43,202 nucleotides of DNA from an uncultured Veillonellaceae bacterium (GTDB taxonomy: Bacteria; Bacillota; Negativicutes; Selenomonadales; Selenomonadaceae): positions 1 to 43,202 of the forward strand of contig ONCF01000074.1 in assembly GCA_900316275.1 (NCBI GenBank). The letters run 5' to 3'. The notes under the pieces are model-generated. The model saw only the letters and a program-made list of their open reading frames with translations, searched no databases and was not told the DNA's origin. A program made the translations under genes and the position numbers. Shown one piece after another: positions 24,255 to 33,231 of the stretch (position 1 is its first letter; each line of letters begins with the position of its first letter).

Positions 24255-25604
24255 TTAGTCATCGCGCTTCGGCTTGCCTTTGGGGTAGCGCTTCGTGCTT
24301 GTGTAAAGGTAGGTGTCATCCTCGGCGGTCAGCTTGAAGCTGCCCTGCTTCAGGTACTCCGTCGCGTCGGCGGCAGGGTGGACGTTGCTCATCTGATTGA
24401 TGAGATAACTACGCACGCCATAGCCGCAGCACACGGCACAGAGGAGAGCGCAGACGAACACCACCATAGAGAAACCGTGCCCGCTGATGAGGTCCTCCAT
24501 CTCGCAGAGGAAGTAGAGCACGTAGTACCAGATGGGCAGGGAGACGATGGATGTGCCCGCAAAAAAGAGGTAGGATTTCGTGTTGTCGTAGGGCAGGCTG
24601 CCCGCGAGCCTGCCCGTCTGGCCGTTCATGAGGAACATGTACGGCGTGTTCTCGTAGCGTGTCGTAAGTATCCAGACCGGCGCCATGGCATAGGTGACGT
24701 CGCCGCTTTTCTTGCGCACGGTCGGCTCGCCCTGGAGCTTCACTTCATCGTAGCCCTCCACTGTGTCCTGCAGCAGCTGTACTGCGCTCCCGGCGATGCG
24801 CTCGTCGGCGCGTGGCACGGCAGCCTCGGCGTCGACGTCGTAGCGGTCTGCGAGCGCGCCCGTGAGGTACGCGGGCGTAAACGGCTCCAGCTGGGTGTAG
24901 TCGAACGGCTCGATGCTCTCCATGAACGTGTCGTCCATCTTGACACTGCCGTCGACGGGGATACGCTCAAAGCTCATTTTGCCCGCACGGTAGCATTCGT
25001 AGACATACGACTCCGTCACGGTCTGGTCGTCCTCGTCGTATTCCTTCACCTCCTCGGCCCGGAACGTGGCCTCAGCCTTGATTTTAGCATCGAACAGCCA
25101 GTAGGGCACGTACATCTGCTGCACGGCCTCCACGCGGTTGCCCTTTTTGAACGCGGCCGGCAGCAGCGTCTTGCCCTCGTAAAACTGTTTCAGCGCCGCG
25201 ACGGCGTCCTTTTTCGTCTTTTGGAACGGGATAATCTCGTCCGGCTTCAGCGCGCCGTCGAAGCGCGCGGGCAGCATGGTCGGGTTGCCGCAGTAGCAGC
25301 ACTCCGTCGCCATCGTGTTCGCGTCCGTGACGAGCTCGGCACCGCAGGACGAGCAGTGAAAGACCTGCAAGCCCGCGAGTTCCTCCTCGCTCCAGCCCTC
25401 GCCCGCGGCGGCCGTCGCCCATTTTTCCTCCTGCTCCTGCTCCGCCGCGGCCGCGCGCTCCTGCGCTTGGTTAAAAAGCTTTTCTATCGTCTCCGTCGCG
25501 AACTCTGTGCCGCAGTACTCGCACGTCACGTGGTCCTTGCCGGGCAGGTACGAGAGCGGTGCACCGCAGTTCGGACAGGTATAACTGACGGATGTATCAG
25601 CCAT
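24255..25604 (-). CDS. zinc-ribbon membrane protein (YdjG-like)
   Basis: This 449-residue protein starts with a zinc ribbon (CPNCG at about 10-14, CEYCG at about 28-32). After a charged coiled-coil-like stretch (QAQERAAAAEQEQEEKWA) comes a second ribbon (CSSCG and CCYCG, about 83-107). A long soluble region has the YVPYWLFDAKIKAEATF segment. Two hydrophobic helices (about 355-375 and 385-405) precede a short tail. The layout resembles B. subtilis YdjG, and the upstream gene is an SPFH protein like YdjI. In B. subtilis these belong to a PspA-type envelope-stress complex. A YdjH-like third gene is not adjacent. Function is by analogy. Confidence 0.75.
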   Translation of the reverse strand: MADTSVSYTCPNCGAPLSYLPGKDHVTCEYCGTEFATETIEKLFNQAQERAAAAEQEQEEKWATAAAGEGWSEEELAGLQVFHCSSCGAELVTDANTMATECCYCGNPTMLPARFDGALKPDEIIPFQKTKKDAVAALKQFYEGKTLLPAAFKKGNRVEAVQQMYVPYWLFDAKIKAEATFRAEEVKEYDEDDQTVTESYVYECYRAGKMSFERIPVDGSVKMDDTFMESIEPFDYTQLEPFTPAYLTGALADRYDVDAEAAVPRADERIAGSAVQLLQDTVEGYDEVKLQGEPTVRKKSGDVTYAMAPVWILTTRYENTPYMFLMNGQTGRLAGSLPYDNTKSYLFFAGTSIVSLPIWYYVLYFLCEMEDLISGHGFSMVVFVCALLCAVCCGYGVRSYLINQMSNVHPAADATEYLKQGSFKLTAEDDTYLYTSTKRYPKGKPKRDD

Positions 25605-25644
25605 AGGCTCACCTCATTTCTCTATTGGGAGTGGCACGCGCCGC

Positions 25645-26979
25645 TCACTGATGGTCATTTTCATCAAACACGTCGCCGCAGTTCGGGCAGAACTTGGGCG
25701 GATGGTGCGGGTCCTCGGGCGTCCAGCCGCATTTATCGCAGCGATAGAGCGGCGCGCCCGCCGGTTTCGGCTTGCCGCATTCCGTGCAGAACTTGCCCTG
25801 GTTGACGGCGCCGCAGCTGCAGGTCCAGCCCTGCGCGGGCGCCGGTTTCGGCTGGCCGCACTCGCGGCAGAACTTGCCCGTGTTGCCCGTCGTGCCGCAC
25901 GTGCAGGTCCAGCCCGCCGCCTGTGGTGCCGCGGCCTGCGGTGCGGCCTGTGGCTGGCGCGCCATTTGCGTGGCCGCCTGCTGGTACATGCCCGCACCAG
26001 CCTGACCGGCCATCTGCATGCCGAACAGGCCCATGGCCGCGCCGGCACCGCCCTCGTTGGCCGCCGCCATGCGCAGCGCGTCCGCCGAGGCGTCGGCCGC
26101 CATGCCCATCGCGATATCCGAGCGCGCGCCGATGGCCTGGCCCATCTGGATTTTCTGCAGTTTCTCCTCGTCTTCCTCGTTGGCGCGCACGCTGCTCACA
26201 CCGAAGGAGACAATCTCGAGGCCGCGCAAATCGCGCCATTTCTTCGAGAGCACGTCATTGAGCGCATCCGCGAGCTCCATGGTGCATCCCGGCAGCTCCG
26301 TGTAGTCGATATGCTGCGCGGAAATTTTCGCAAAGGCCGGCTGCAAAGCCGTCAAGAGCTCCGTTTTCAGCTGGCTGTCCAGCGTGTCGCGCGTGTAGAC
26401 ATCCTCCGCGTTGCCCACAACGTTCGTGTAGAACAAAATCGGGTTCGTGATGCGGTAGCTGTACTCGCCGAAGCAGCGCAGGCGCACGAGCAGGCGCAGG
26501 CCCGAGGCCGCATCCACGACGCTGAACGGCACATCGCTCGGCGTACCGTATTTGTTGCCGGTGATTTCCTTGGTGTTGATGTAGTAGACGCGCTGGTCCT
26601 TGCCCGCGTCGCCGCCGAATGTGAAGCGGCGGCCAATCTGCGTGAAGATGTCCTTGACGCCCTGCCCGAGGTCGCCCGTGAAGATGGACGGCTCCGTGGA
26701 ATTGTTGTAGGTGTAGGCACCTGGCTCGGCCGTGAGCTCCACGACCTTGCCCGACTCCACGATGAGCGCGCACTGGCCGTCCGCCACGGAGATGACGGAG
26801 CCGTTGGAAATGACGTTGTCCTCGCCGTCCATGTTCGAGCTGCGGCCGTGGCTGCTCGTGCGCTTCTCACCCTTCGCGAGCAGCGTATCCGCGTCCAGGC
26901 TCTCACAGACGAAGAATTCTTTCCACTGGTCCGCGAGCACGCCGCCCGCCGCACCGATTGCTGCCTTGATCAGTCCCAT
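25645..26979 (-). CDS. SPFH domain protein with C-terminal zinc ribbons (YdjI-like)
   Basis: This 444-residue protein has the SPFH-type N-terminal region of the YdjI/virion-core group (about 15-290, beginning MGLIKAAIGAAGGVLADQWK and containing GRRFTFGGDAGKDQRVYYIN). A Gly/Ala/Met-rich stretch follows (about 290-345), then three zinc ribbons (CTCGTTGNTGKFCRECG, CSCGAVNQGKFCTECG, CDKCGWT...CPNCG). There is no signal peptide. Relatives assemble on membranes and recruit PspA/LiaH-type proteins under envelope stress. It lies 40 nt upstream of the YdjG-like gene in one transcript. GGAGGAG precedes the ATG. The three C-terminal ribbons are more than many relatives have, which may reflect added oligomer contacts. 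Confidence 0.85.
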   Translation of the reverse strand: MGLIKAAIGAAGGVLADQWKEFFVCESLDADTLLAKGEKRTSSHGRSSNMDGEDNVISNGSVISVADGQCALIVESGKVVELTAEPGAYTYNNSTEPSIFTGDLGQGVKDIFTQIGRRFTFGGDAGKDQRVYYINTKEITGNKYGTPSDVPFSVVDAASGLRLLVRLRCFGEYSYRITNPILFYTNVVGNAEDVYTRDTLDSQLKTELLTALQPAFAKISAQHIDYTELPGCTMELADALNDVLSKKWRDLRGLEIVSFGVSSVRANEEDEEKLQKIQMGQAIGARSDIAMGMAADASADALRMAAANEGGAGAAMGLFGMQMAGQAGAGMYQQAATQMARQPQAAPQAAAPQAAGWTCTCGTTGNTGKFCRECGQPKPAPAQGWTCSCGAVNQGKFCTECGKPKPAGAPLYRCDKCGWTPEDPHHPPKFCPNCGDVFDENDHQ

Positions 26980-27036
26980 TAAAATCTCCTCCTATATGTG
27001 TACATAAAATAACTAACACTGTGAAAAAGTTGGCTG

Positions 27037-29067
27037 TCAGCCGGGGCCGCCCCCGCCGCTGTCGACCTGCAGGCGCTGCGCCTCGGCCGCCAGCGCGGCG
27101 TAGGCAGTTAACAGCGGCTCCTGCCCCGCCTGCAACCGTGCCAGCGCGGCCGCGGCAAGGTGCTCGCGCCGGATGACGGCGAGCGTCTCCGTGCCGCTGA
27201 ACTCGGGCATCATATCGTCGAGCAGCACGAGGTCATAGTGCTCCGCCCGCAGACGTTTGATACACTCCTCACCGCTGCTGGCGAGCGTGACCTGTGCCTG
27301 CGTCTCTTTGAGCAGGCTCTGCGCGACATAACGGTTCATTTCGTTGTCATCGACGACGAGCAGCCGTGACTGCGGTGCGATAAACACCGTCTGCGCCTGC
27401 TCCTCAGCCTCCGCCTCCTTTTGCACATCGAAATCACCTATCTGCTCCCCCGTGCGCAGGCGCATAGGGAGCCAGGCCGTGAACGTCGAGCCCTGACCGT
27501 ACGTGCTCCGCACGGTGATAATGCCGCCCATGTGGCGGATAAAACGCTGCGTAAGCGCGAGGCCGAGGCCCGTGCCCTCGATATTACGGTTGCGCCGCGT
27601 ATCGACGCGCACGAACTCGCCGAACAGTTTTTGCAAATCCTCCTCTTTAATGCCGATGCCCGTATCGCGCACCTCCACGATAAGCACGAGCGGGTGCTCG
27701 GCGGGAACCGTGACCTGCGCGGGCACGTTGCCCAGCGCACAGCGCCGCACGGAGAGCGTCACGCTGCCCTGCGGCGTGTATTTGATGGCGTTTGTCAGCA
27801 GGTTGACCATAATCTGCTGCAGGCGCGTTGCGTCGCTGTAGAGCACCGTGGGCAGCGTCGGGTCGACCGTGACCGTAAACGTGAGGTCCTTTTGCGCGGC
27901 GCGCAGCTGCATGAGCGTGTAGACGCGCCGCAGCACGTCCGCGAGGCGGAAATCCGCCTCCACGAAATCCAGGCGTCCCGCCTCGATTTTTGAAAGGTCG
28001 AGAATATCGTTGACAATGCCTAAAAGCGACTGCCCCGCCTCGCGCGCGTGCCGCGCGTATTTGCGCACGGCGGGCTCAGTGCTCTCGCGCAATATCATTT
28101 CGTTCATGCCGAGGATGGCGTTAATCGGCGTGCGGATTTCGTGCGACATATGCGCGAGAAAGGCGCTTTTCGCCTGACTGGCCTGGTCGGCCGCCACCAC
28201 GCGCCGCTCGCGCATAAAGAGGTAGACGGCGCTGACGGCGAACAGCAGCACGACCATGGCAAACACCCCGATGACGAGGCGCATGACGTCGATGAGGCCG
28301 CCGTCGAGCGCCGAGGCCGGCACGAAGCCGATGACCTGCCCGTCCATGCTCTTGAGGTCGGCCATGAACACGACATTTTCGTCCTGGTCGTAGAGCGCCG
28401 CCGACGGCGCACTGTACAGCCGCGCGCGCAGCTGGCGCAGGATGCCGCCGAGCTCCATGCGGTCGATATACGCGCGGTCGGACTCGCTCCAGTTCTCATG
28501 ACTCAATGGCACGGGACTGCCCGAGAGCACGAGCAGCACACGCCCCGCGCCGTCGAAGCAGTCGATATCGAATTCCTGCGCGAGCTCCTTTTCCGTGTAA
28601 TGCCGGTAGAGTACGTAGCGGATGTTCGCACCGTAGTACACGGGCACCGTGAGCAGCAGGCCCTGCCCGCGCGCATAGCTGATGGCGGGATGGCCCTGAA
28701 ATGACTGACGGATGCCAGCCCAGTCGCTGACGCGCAGCGAGTCACCGACGATGGCGCGGCCGCGGTGCGCGAGCACGCCCATGCGCTTGACGCCCACGCC
28801 GTCGATGTCGCTCGTCTGCAGCAGGCTCTCCCACGAATCCGTGCCCTTGATGCCGACAAGGTTCTCCATGCCCATGAGCTCCGCGCCAAAACGCGCATCG
28901 AGGCGGTTTGCGAGCATGTCGATATTCATCGCCACCTCCTGCTCGACGTAGGTATGGAACATCGTACGGATACGCACCTGCAGCAGCACGCCAACGAGGA
29001 TGAGCAGCGCGACGAGCAGCACGGGGAACAGCAGCAGCGCCCGTTTGCGTTTAATGCCCTGGCTCAT
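27037..29067 (-). CDS. hybrid sensor histidine kinase with a truncated receiver
   Basis: This is an inner-membrane sensor kinase of 676 residues. TM1 is at about 11-30, a periplasmic Cache-like sensor spans about 33-260, and TM2 about 264-288. HisKA follows with the phosphoacceptor in HMSHEIRTP (about 308), then an HATPase domain (NLLTNAIKYTPQG, DTGIGI, GTGLGL). A receiver starts at about 565 (RLLVVDDNEMNRY) with its acceptor Asp near 615 (DLVLLDDMMP). The receiver stops after LAVIRREH, so the second half with the conserved Thr/Ser and Lys is missing. The remaining EPLLTAYAALAAEAQRL resembles the end of an Hpt domain. The ATG overlaps the stop of the ancestral upstream binding-protein frame (ATGA). 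Confidence 0.85.
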   Translation of the reverse strand: MSQGIKRKRALLLFPVLLVALLILVGVLLQVRIRTMFHTYVEQEVAMNIDMLANRLDARFGAELMGMENLVGIKGTDSWESLLQTSDIDGVGVKRMGVLAHRGRAIVGDSLRVSDWAGIRQSFQGHPAISYARGQGLLLTVPVYYGANIRYVLYRHYTEKELAQEFDIDCFDGAGRVLLVLSGSPVPLSHENWSESDRAYIDRMELGGILRQLRARLYSAPSAALYDQDENVVFMADLKSMDGQVIGFVPASALDGGLIDVMRLVIGVFAMVVLLFAVSAVYLFMRERRVVAADQASQAKSAFLAHMSHEIRTPINAILGMNEMILRESTEPAVRKYARHAREAGQSLLGIVNDILDLSKIEAGRLDFVEADFRLADVLRRVYTLMQLRAAQKDLTFTVTVDPTLPTVLYSDATRLQQIMVNLLTNAIKYTPQGSVTLSVRRCALGNVPAQVTVPAEHPLVLIVEVRDTGIGIKEEDLQKLFGEFVRVDTRRNRNIEGTGLGLALTQRFIRHMGGIITVRSTYGQGSTFTAWLPMRLRTGEQIGDFDVQKEAEAEEQAQTVFIAPQSRLLVVDDNEMNRYVAQSLLKETQAQVTLASSGEECIKRLRAEHYDLVLLDDMMPEFSGTETLAVIRREHLAAAALARLQAGQEPLLTAYAALAAEAQRLQVDSGGGGPG

Positions 29068-30105
29068 AGGAACTGCACCCCCTCCGCATACCAGCTCAAA
29101 TTGATGAGCGCGTCATCCGAAAGCGTCTCGCCCGCCGCCGCACGCCCGCTCGTCGAGTTTCGGCAGGGCTACCTCCATGCGGCTGTCCGCCACGCGCAAG
29201 CCCTGCACGGCAGGAGCGAAATCCGCACTGGCCGCGATGGCGAAATCATAGTCCTCGTCCGCGAGCTCCTGCAGCAGCTGCTGCGCGTCCCGTTCCTCAC
29301 TTGCTACCTTGTCGATGACAGTCAGGTCGACGCCCGCCCGCCGCGCCGCTGCACTCGCGCCCAGATACTGCTGGTGGTTCCACCCCGCCTCCCCGCGGTC
29401 ACCGAGCAACAGCATGGCCACACGCGGCTTCGCACGCTGTGCCGAGCCGTCGTTCGCCCAGGTATTGGTATAACGCACGTAAACGCGCGCCGTTGGTGCC
29501 GCATGGCGCACGCCGAGCGTAAAGGCATCGATGCCACGCACGACCTCTGGTATGTCCGTCGTGGCCACATAGCCGATGGCGCCGCTCCGGCTCGTGCGCC
29601 CCGCGACGAGGCCCGCGAGGTAACGCGCCTGATACATGCGCCCCATGTAGGGCGTCAGATTAGGCAGCACCTTTGTGCCCGTCGCCTGTAGAAAGCTAAT
29701 ACTGTGGTGCGCCTGTGCCGCCTGCACAATGCCCGGCTCAAAGGCAATGGACGTGCTCACAATGATATTACAGCCGTGGGCAATGAGCCGCTCCGCAGCC
29801 TCGCGGCAGGTCGCTGGCGTCACGTTTTCCTCGTACTCCACGCGCAGGCCGAGCTCGTCGGCCGCCCGGGCCAGCCCCTCACAATGCGCCGTGTTCCAGC
29901 TGCTGTCCGCCGTGTCGCCGAGCAGCAGCACACCCACGCTGTAGACGGGCGCCGCTGGCTGTGGCTGCAGGCGCGGGCTCATGCCGATAATGGTCACACC
30001 GAACAGGGCGAGTATGAGCCCGATGATGGCAAACACCCGCAGCGCAGTACCGGTTCCTGCATATCCCTTGCCATGAACCTCATCCCCTTTCTGTTTGTAT
30101 ACCAT
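29064..30105 (-). pseudogene. membrane-anchored BMP-type binding protein, frameshifted near the 3' end
   Basis: As it stands the frame from ATG 30105 stops at 29113 (330 residues). It has one N-terminal membrane helix (about 24-42) and a BMP/type I periplasmic-binding fold (VGVLLLGDTADSSWNTAHCEGL). At about residue 235 a second domain start appears (RVAMLLLGDRGEAGWNHQQY), as if the first domain had lost its second lobe and been joined to another copy. Near the end, skipping one base around 29125-29135 opens a frame reading AAGETLSDDALINLSWYAEG and ending VQFL with its stop overlapping the kinase ATG as ATGA. That coupled ending looks ancestral, so a 1-nt insertion is likely. A ligand sensor for the kinase is the probable original role. 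Confidence 0.7.
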
Positions 30106-30186
30106 AATTTAAACCAACTTCCCCCGCTATGCGCAAACGGCCAGCCAGTCTGTAAAGGCTGACCAGCCGCAAGCTGAGCGGTTTAT

Positions 30187-31782
30187 TTACTTTAAAATGG
30201 TAATCCGGCCCTGCGGCGTACGGTAGCTGTCCGGCACCGTGCCGTGCAGCGCTTCGCGCAGGTAGTTCACGATGGCCTGCTTGTCGGCGTAGCCAATACT
30301 CACGGACGTCAGCACGCCCGGCTCCACTGCATGGCCGTAAGCATCGCCGCCACGCAGCACGAACTCCACCGTCGCGACGCGATAGGTTTTATGGGGGTCA
30401 AACGGCTGCCCGCCGACCTCGGTGAGCTGCACGCGACTCCCCGGCTGCTTCGGCGCAAAATACGTACTGCCGGGGTACTGACGGCCGTTGACATACGGCA
30501 CGCGCGTATCGAGCGTGTATTTCAGCCCCGCGACCTGCGGGAAGGCGCCGATGGCTTTCGGCGCAGCACAGGTGGCAGCCTCCAGCATCTCGAGCAAATC
30601 CTGTCCCTTGAGCGTCATGACATAGAGCACATTGTTGTAGGGCACGGCGCGCGCGATGCTGCCGAGCGTCACCGTACCGGCCGGGATGCTCGCGCGGATA
30701 CCGCCGCCGTTGAGAATGGCTGCATCCACCTTGACACCGTCGATGACCATGGCCTGATTCGCCTGCCAGAGGAACGCGTCCGCAACGAAATCGCCCGCGT
30801 TCATTTCCTGCGTGCGCACGCCGGGGTCGCGGCTGCCGTCCAGCGTAAAGGCCGTCGTGCCGATGGGCTGTGCCAGCTGCGCGTTGACATCTGCCGCCAC
30901 TTTATCGATGAGCTGCTGCACCTGCGCGTCCTGCGGGCGGTTTGCGTCATAGGCCAGCAGCTCCTCCTGCCATTTGCCATCCTTGTAGACGACGTGGCCG
31001 ATGTTTTTCGTGTAGCTGCCCGTCTCCGTCAGCAGCGTGTGGCCAACATAACGATTCTTGACCTGGTGGTCGTGCCCGTCGATAAAGATATCAATGCCGC
31101 TGACATGCTGCAGCACGTCGTCCGAGCGGTTGCCCTCGTTGAAATTCTCACTACCCATGTGACCGACGGCCACGATGAGGTCGCAGTGCTGGCGCTTCAG
31201 ATTGTCCACCTCACGCTGCACGGCGGTGTAGAGCGTCTCGCCCTGCAGGAACTGCAGGCCCGCAACAGCCATCGGTGACGCACTCGTCGCGGCCTCCGGC
31301 GTCGTGATACCGACAATGCCGATTTTGTGTTTGCCCTTCTGCACGACGGCCGACGGCTGCACGAACAGCTTGCCCGTCGCCTTGACGACGATGTTGCAGG
31401 CCAGCATGGGGAAATGCGCCTCGCTGACGCGCTGCAGCGTCACGTCCTGCCCGTAGTCGAACTCATGGTTGCCGAGGCACATGGCATCATAGCCGACCGC
31501 GTTCATGAACTGCATGGCCGAGGCACCCTTGCTGAAATTCACGAGGTTGTTGTCCTGAATGACATCGCCCGCGTCGACGAGCAGGACCTGCTTGCCCTGC
31601 GCCAGCAAATCCTGCCGTATGGCCGCGACCGTCGCCATGCCGTTGATACCGTCCGCCCGCTGGTCATAGCCATGCGTATCATTCGTATGCAAAATCACTA
31701 AATCGGAAAAATCTGCCGCCAGCGCCGTGCCGGTCAACAGGCTCAGCGTCAACAGCAGGCTGCACAAGAAACGTTTCAGCAT
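30187..31782 (-). CDS. secreted 5'-nucleotidase / 2',3'-cyclic phosphodiesterase family enzyme
   Basis: This is a periplasmic or exported metallophosphoesterase that releases phosphate from nucleotides. The 531-residue protein has a clean signal peptide (cleavage near ALA-ADFSD, about residue 22). The metal-site motifs are ILHTNDTHG, DAGDVIQDN and GNHEFDYG, then DIFIDGHDHQ, followed by a 5'-nucleotidase C-terminal domain with AILNGGGIRASIPAGTVTLG. The C-terminal domain and length match UshA/YfkN-type single-unit enzymes. GGTAAAGGAG lies before the ATG. It sits between damaged genes but is itself complete. Confidence 0.92.
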   Translation of the reverse strand: MLKRFLCSLLLTLSLLTGTALAADFSDLVILHTNDTHGYDQRADGINGMATVAAIRQDLLAQGKQVLLVDAGDVIQDNNLVNFSKGASAMQFMNAVGYDAMCLGNHEFDYGQDVTLQRVSEAHFPMLACNIVVKATGKLFVQPSAVVQKGKHKIGIVGITTPEAATSASPMAVAGLQFLQGETLYTAVQREVDNLKRQHCDLIVAVGHMGSENFNEGNRSDDVLQHVSGIDIFIDGHDHQVKNRYVGHTLLTETGSYTKNIGHVVYKDGKWQEELLAYDANRPQDAQVQQLIDKVAADVNAQLAQPIGTTAFTLDGSRDPGVRTQEMNAGDFVADAFLWQANQAMVIDGVKVDAAILNGGGIRASIPAGTVTLGSIARAVPYNNVLYVMTLKGQDLLEMLEAATCAAPKAIGAFPQVAGLKYTLDTRVPYVNGRQYPGSTYFAPKQPGSRVQLTEVGGQPFDPHKTYRVATVEFVLRGGDAYGHAVEPGVLTSVSIGYADKQAIVNYLREALHGTVPDSYRTPQGRITILK

Positions 31783-31876
31783 CTCCTTTACCTCCTAAAT
31801 ATAGAGGGAAACACCGCCGCAAGCGTCAGCATCGCCCCAGGAACCTACACTAACTGCGGCTAACAGGCTCTTGGGC

Positions 31877-32800
31877 TCACATCAACATGAGTGTAGCAAA
31901 GAAATAATACGCACCAATCGCGCCTACCACCAGGCCCGCATACCAGAACATCAGCTGCTTGATGAGTGCCGTCAGCGACGTGAGCAGGATGGCAATCTGC
32001 AGATAGGAGTCGCACAGTACCTTGCCCAGCACGAGCGGGTCGCTGCCGACACCCTCGTTAAAGCCCTTAACAATGCCAGAGTAATACCAGCCGTTGCCCG
32101 GCTCGAGCTCCTGTGAGGCCACAAGATAGCGGCCATAGCCCTCGAGATTGTTCGCGACGCCGTACGTCGCCATGAGGCAGCAGTCAAAGCCCACGATATC
32201 AAACGGCGGGTTCTCCCGGTTTTTCTCGTACGTGCTGGCCAGCGCGTCCTGCATCTGGTTCAGGCTCATCATATGCTGCGTGCGCTCGTCATAACAGGCG
32301 CCGCCCACCGTGCCGCCGCCGTGGTCCCACATGATGAGGATGCGGTGGTCCGCTTCGAACTTATCCTGCGCAAATTTCAGGAAGCTCGCGAGCGTGTCCG
32401 GCGAGGCCATGTCCGCATCCGGCAGCTTGTCCAGCCGACGCAGGCCGTCCTTGTCGTAAACAAAACGGTCGATTTCCTTGCGCTTGACTGCGTCGTTATG
32501 CCATTTCTTCGCGCCGCCCGTCTGGATGACGAACGTCACACCCTCCGGGGGCGGGTTCTCCGTGAGCTCGGCGAGGTCGTTCGTCGCCGCGCCGCCCTCG
32601 GACTCGAGATCCGTGCCGCACATGTAGAGCTCCACGACCCACTTGCCTGTGGTCTTTTCGCCCGTGCCCTTGATACCTGAGTTGTCCTCCTTGCTGTCAC
32701 CACAGCCCAGGCACACGAGCGCCACGCACAGGCAGGTGATGAGCACCAACGCTATCCCCAGCCGGTGTGCCCATGCTCCATGCCTTTTGCAACTTTCCAT
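31877..32800 (-). CDS. clostripain-family (C11) lipoprotein, shortened with a hydrophobic tail
   Basis: The protein begins with a lipoprotein signal (LVCLGC at about 29-34; the Cys would be lipidated). A clostripain-type peptidase domain follows, with WVVELYMCGTDLESEGGAA, the catalytic His in MWDHGGG and the catalytic Cys in GFDCCLMA. Family members of this form usually run several hundred residues further. Here, after VLGKVLCDSY (about 266), the sequence switches to 41 very hydrophobic residues (LQIAILLTSLTALIKQ and WYAGLVVGAIGAYYFF). That suggests an internal deletion joining the front of the protease to a membrane tail. Catalytic residues remain, so activity is possible. GGAGG lies 5 nt before the ATG. 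Confidence 0.8.
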   Translation of the reverse strand: MESCKRHGAWAHRLGIALVLITCLCVALVCLGCGDSKEDNSGIKGTGEKTTGKWVVELYMCGTDLESEGGAATNDLAELTENPPPEGVTFVIQTGGAKKWHNDAVKRKEIDRFVYDKDGLRRLDKLPDADMASPDTLASFLKFAQDKFEADHRILIMWDHGGGTVGGACYDERTQHMMSLNQMQDALASTYEKNRENPPFDIVGFDCCLMATYGVANNLEGYGRYLVASQELEPGNGWYYSGIVKGFNEGVGSDPLVLGKVLCDSYLQIAILLTSLTALIKQLMFWYAGLVVGAIGAYYFFATLMLM

Positions 32801-32865
32801 ACTTACCTCCTATCTGTACGCTTTACCCTGTGTCCATAGTATTCTTTATGGAGGTCGTGCACGAA

Positions 32866-33231
32866 ATGCTGCTCTGCCTGCGCCAGCAGCACCACAACCG
32901 GCCCGTACTGCACGTCGGCAAGGAGACCGTTATCCCCCTGTCGGCCATTACCTATCTGGAGCAGCAGGGACACAACATCGTCGTGCACCTCGCGGACGGC
33001 GGACAGCGCACGTTCTACGGCCAGCTCGACAATCTCGCACCGCTCGGTACGGCGTTCGTGCGCAGTCAGAAAAGCTTTATCGTCAATCTCGACTACGTAA
33101 TCGGTCTCGATAAAGAGCTCTCCATCTTCCGCCTCATCAACGGCGGCGTGGCGCATATCCGCAAGGGTCTGGTCCCGCAAATGCGCCAGCGCTATGAAGA
33201 CCGGCTCATCGAACGCGTGAGGCTCGCATGA
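32866..33231 (+). CDS. LytTR DNA-binding regulator without a receiver domain
   Basis: The LytTR domain (about 20-115 of 121 residues) is clear: IPLSAITYLEQQGHNIVVHL, the FYGQLDNL helix and FVRSQKSFIVNLDYVIGL. In AgrA-type regulators it follows a phosphoacceptor receiver; here nothing precedes it but 30 nt and the divergent lipoprotein gene. The ATG at 32866 has GGAGG 11 nt upstream; ATG at 32848 lacks a ribosome site. Its stop overlaps the start of an AgrC-like kinase (ATGA). Either the receiver has been deleted or this is a standalone LytTR regulator working with a membrane partner, as in LytTR regulatory systems. Confidence 0.8.
   Translation: MLLCLRQQHHNRPVLHVGKETVIPLSAITYLEQQGHNIVVHLADGGQRTFYGQLDNLAPLGTAFVRSQKSFIVNLDYVIGLDKELSIFRLINGGVAHIRKGLVPQMRQRYEDRLIERVRLA

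Noticed and set aside
29113..29140. Programmed ribosomal frameshift in the binding protein
   Set aside because: The shift needed is +1 in a GC-rich run, with no slippery heptamer and no clear stimulatory structure; a mutation or read error is simpler.
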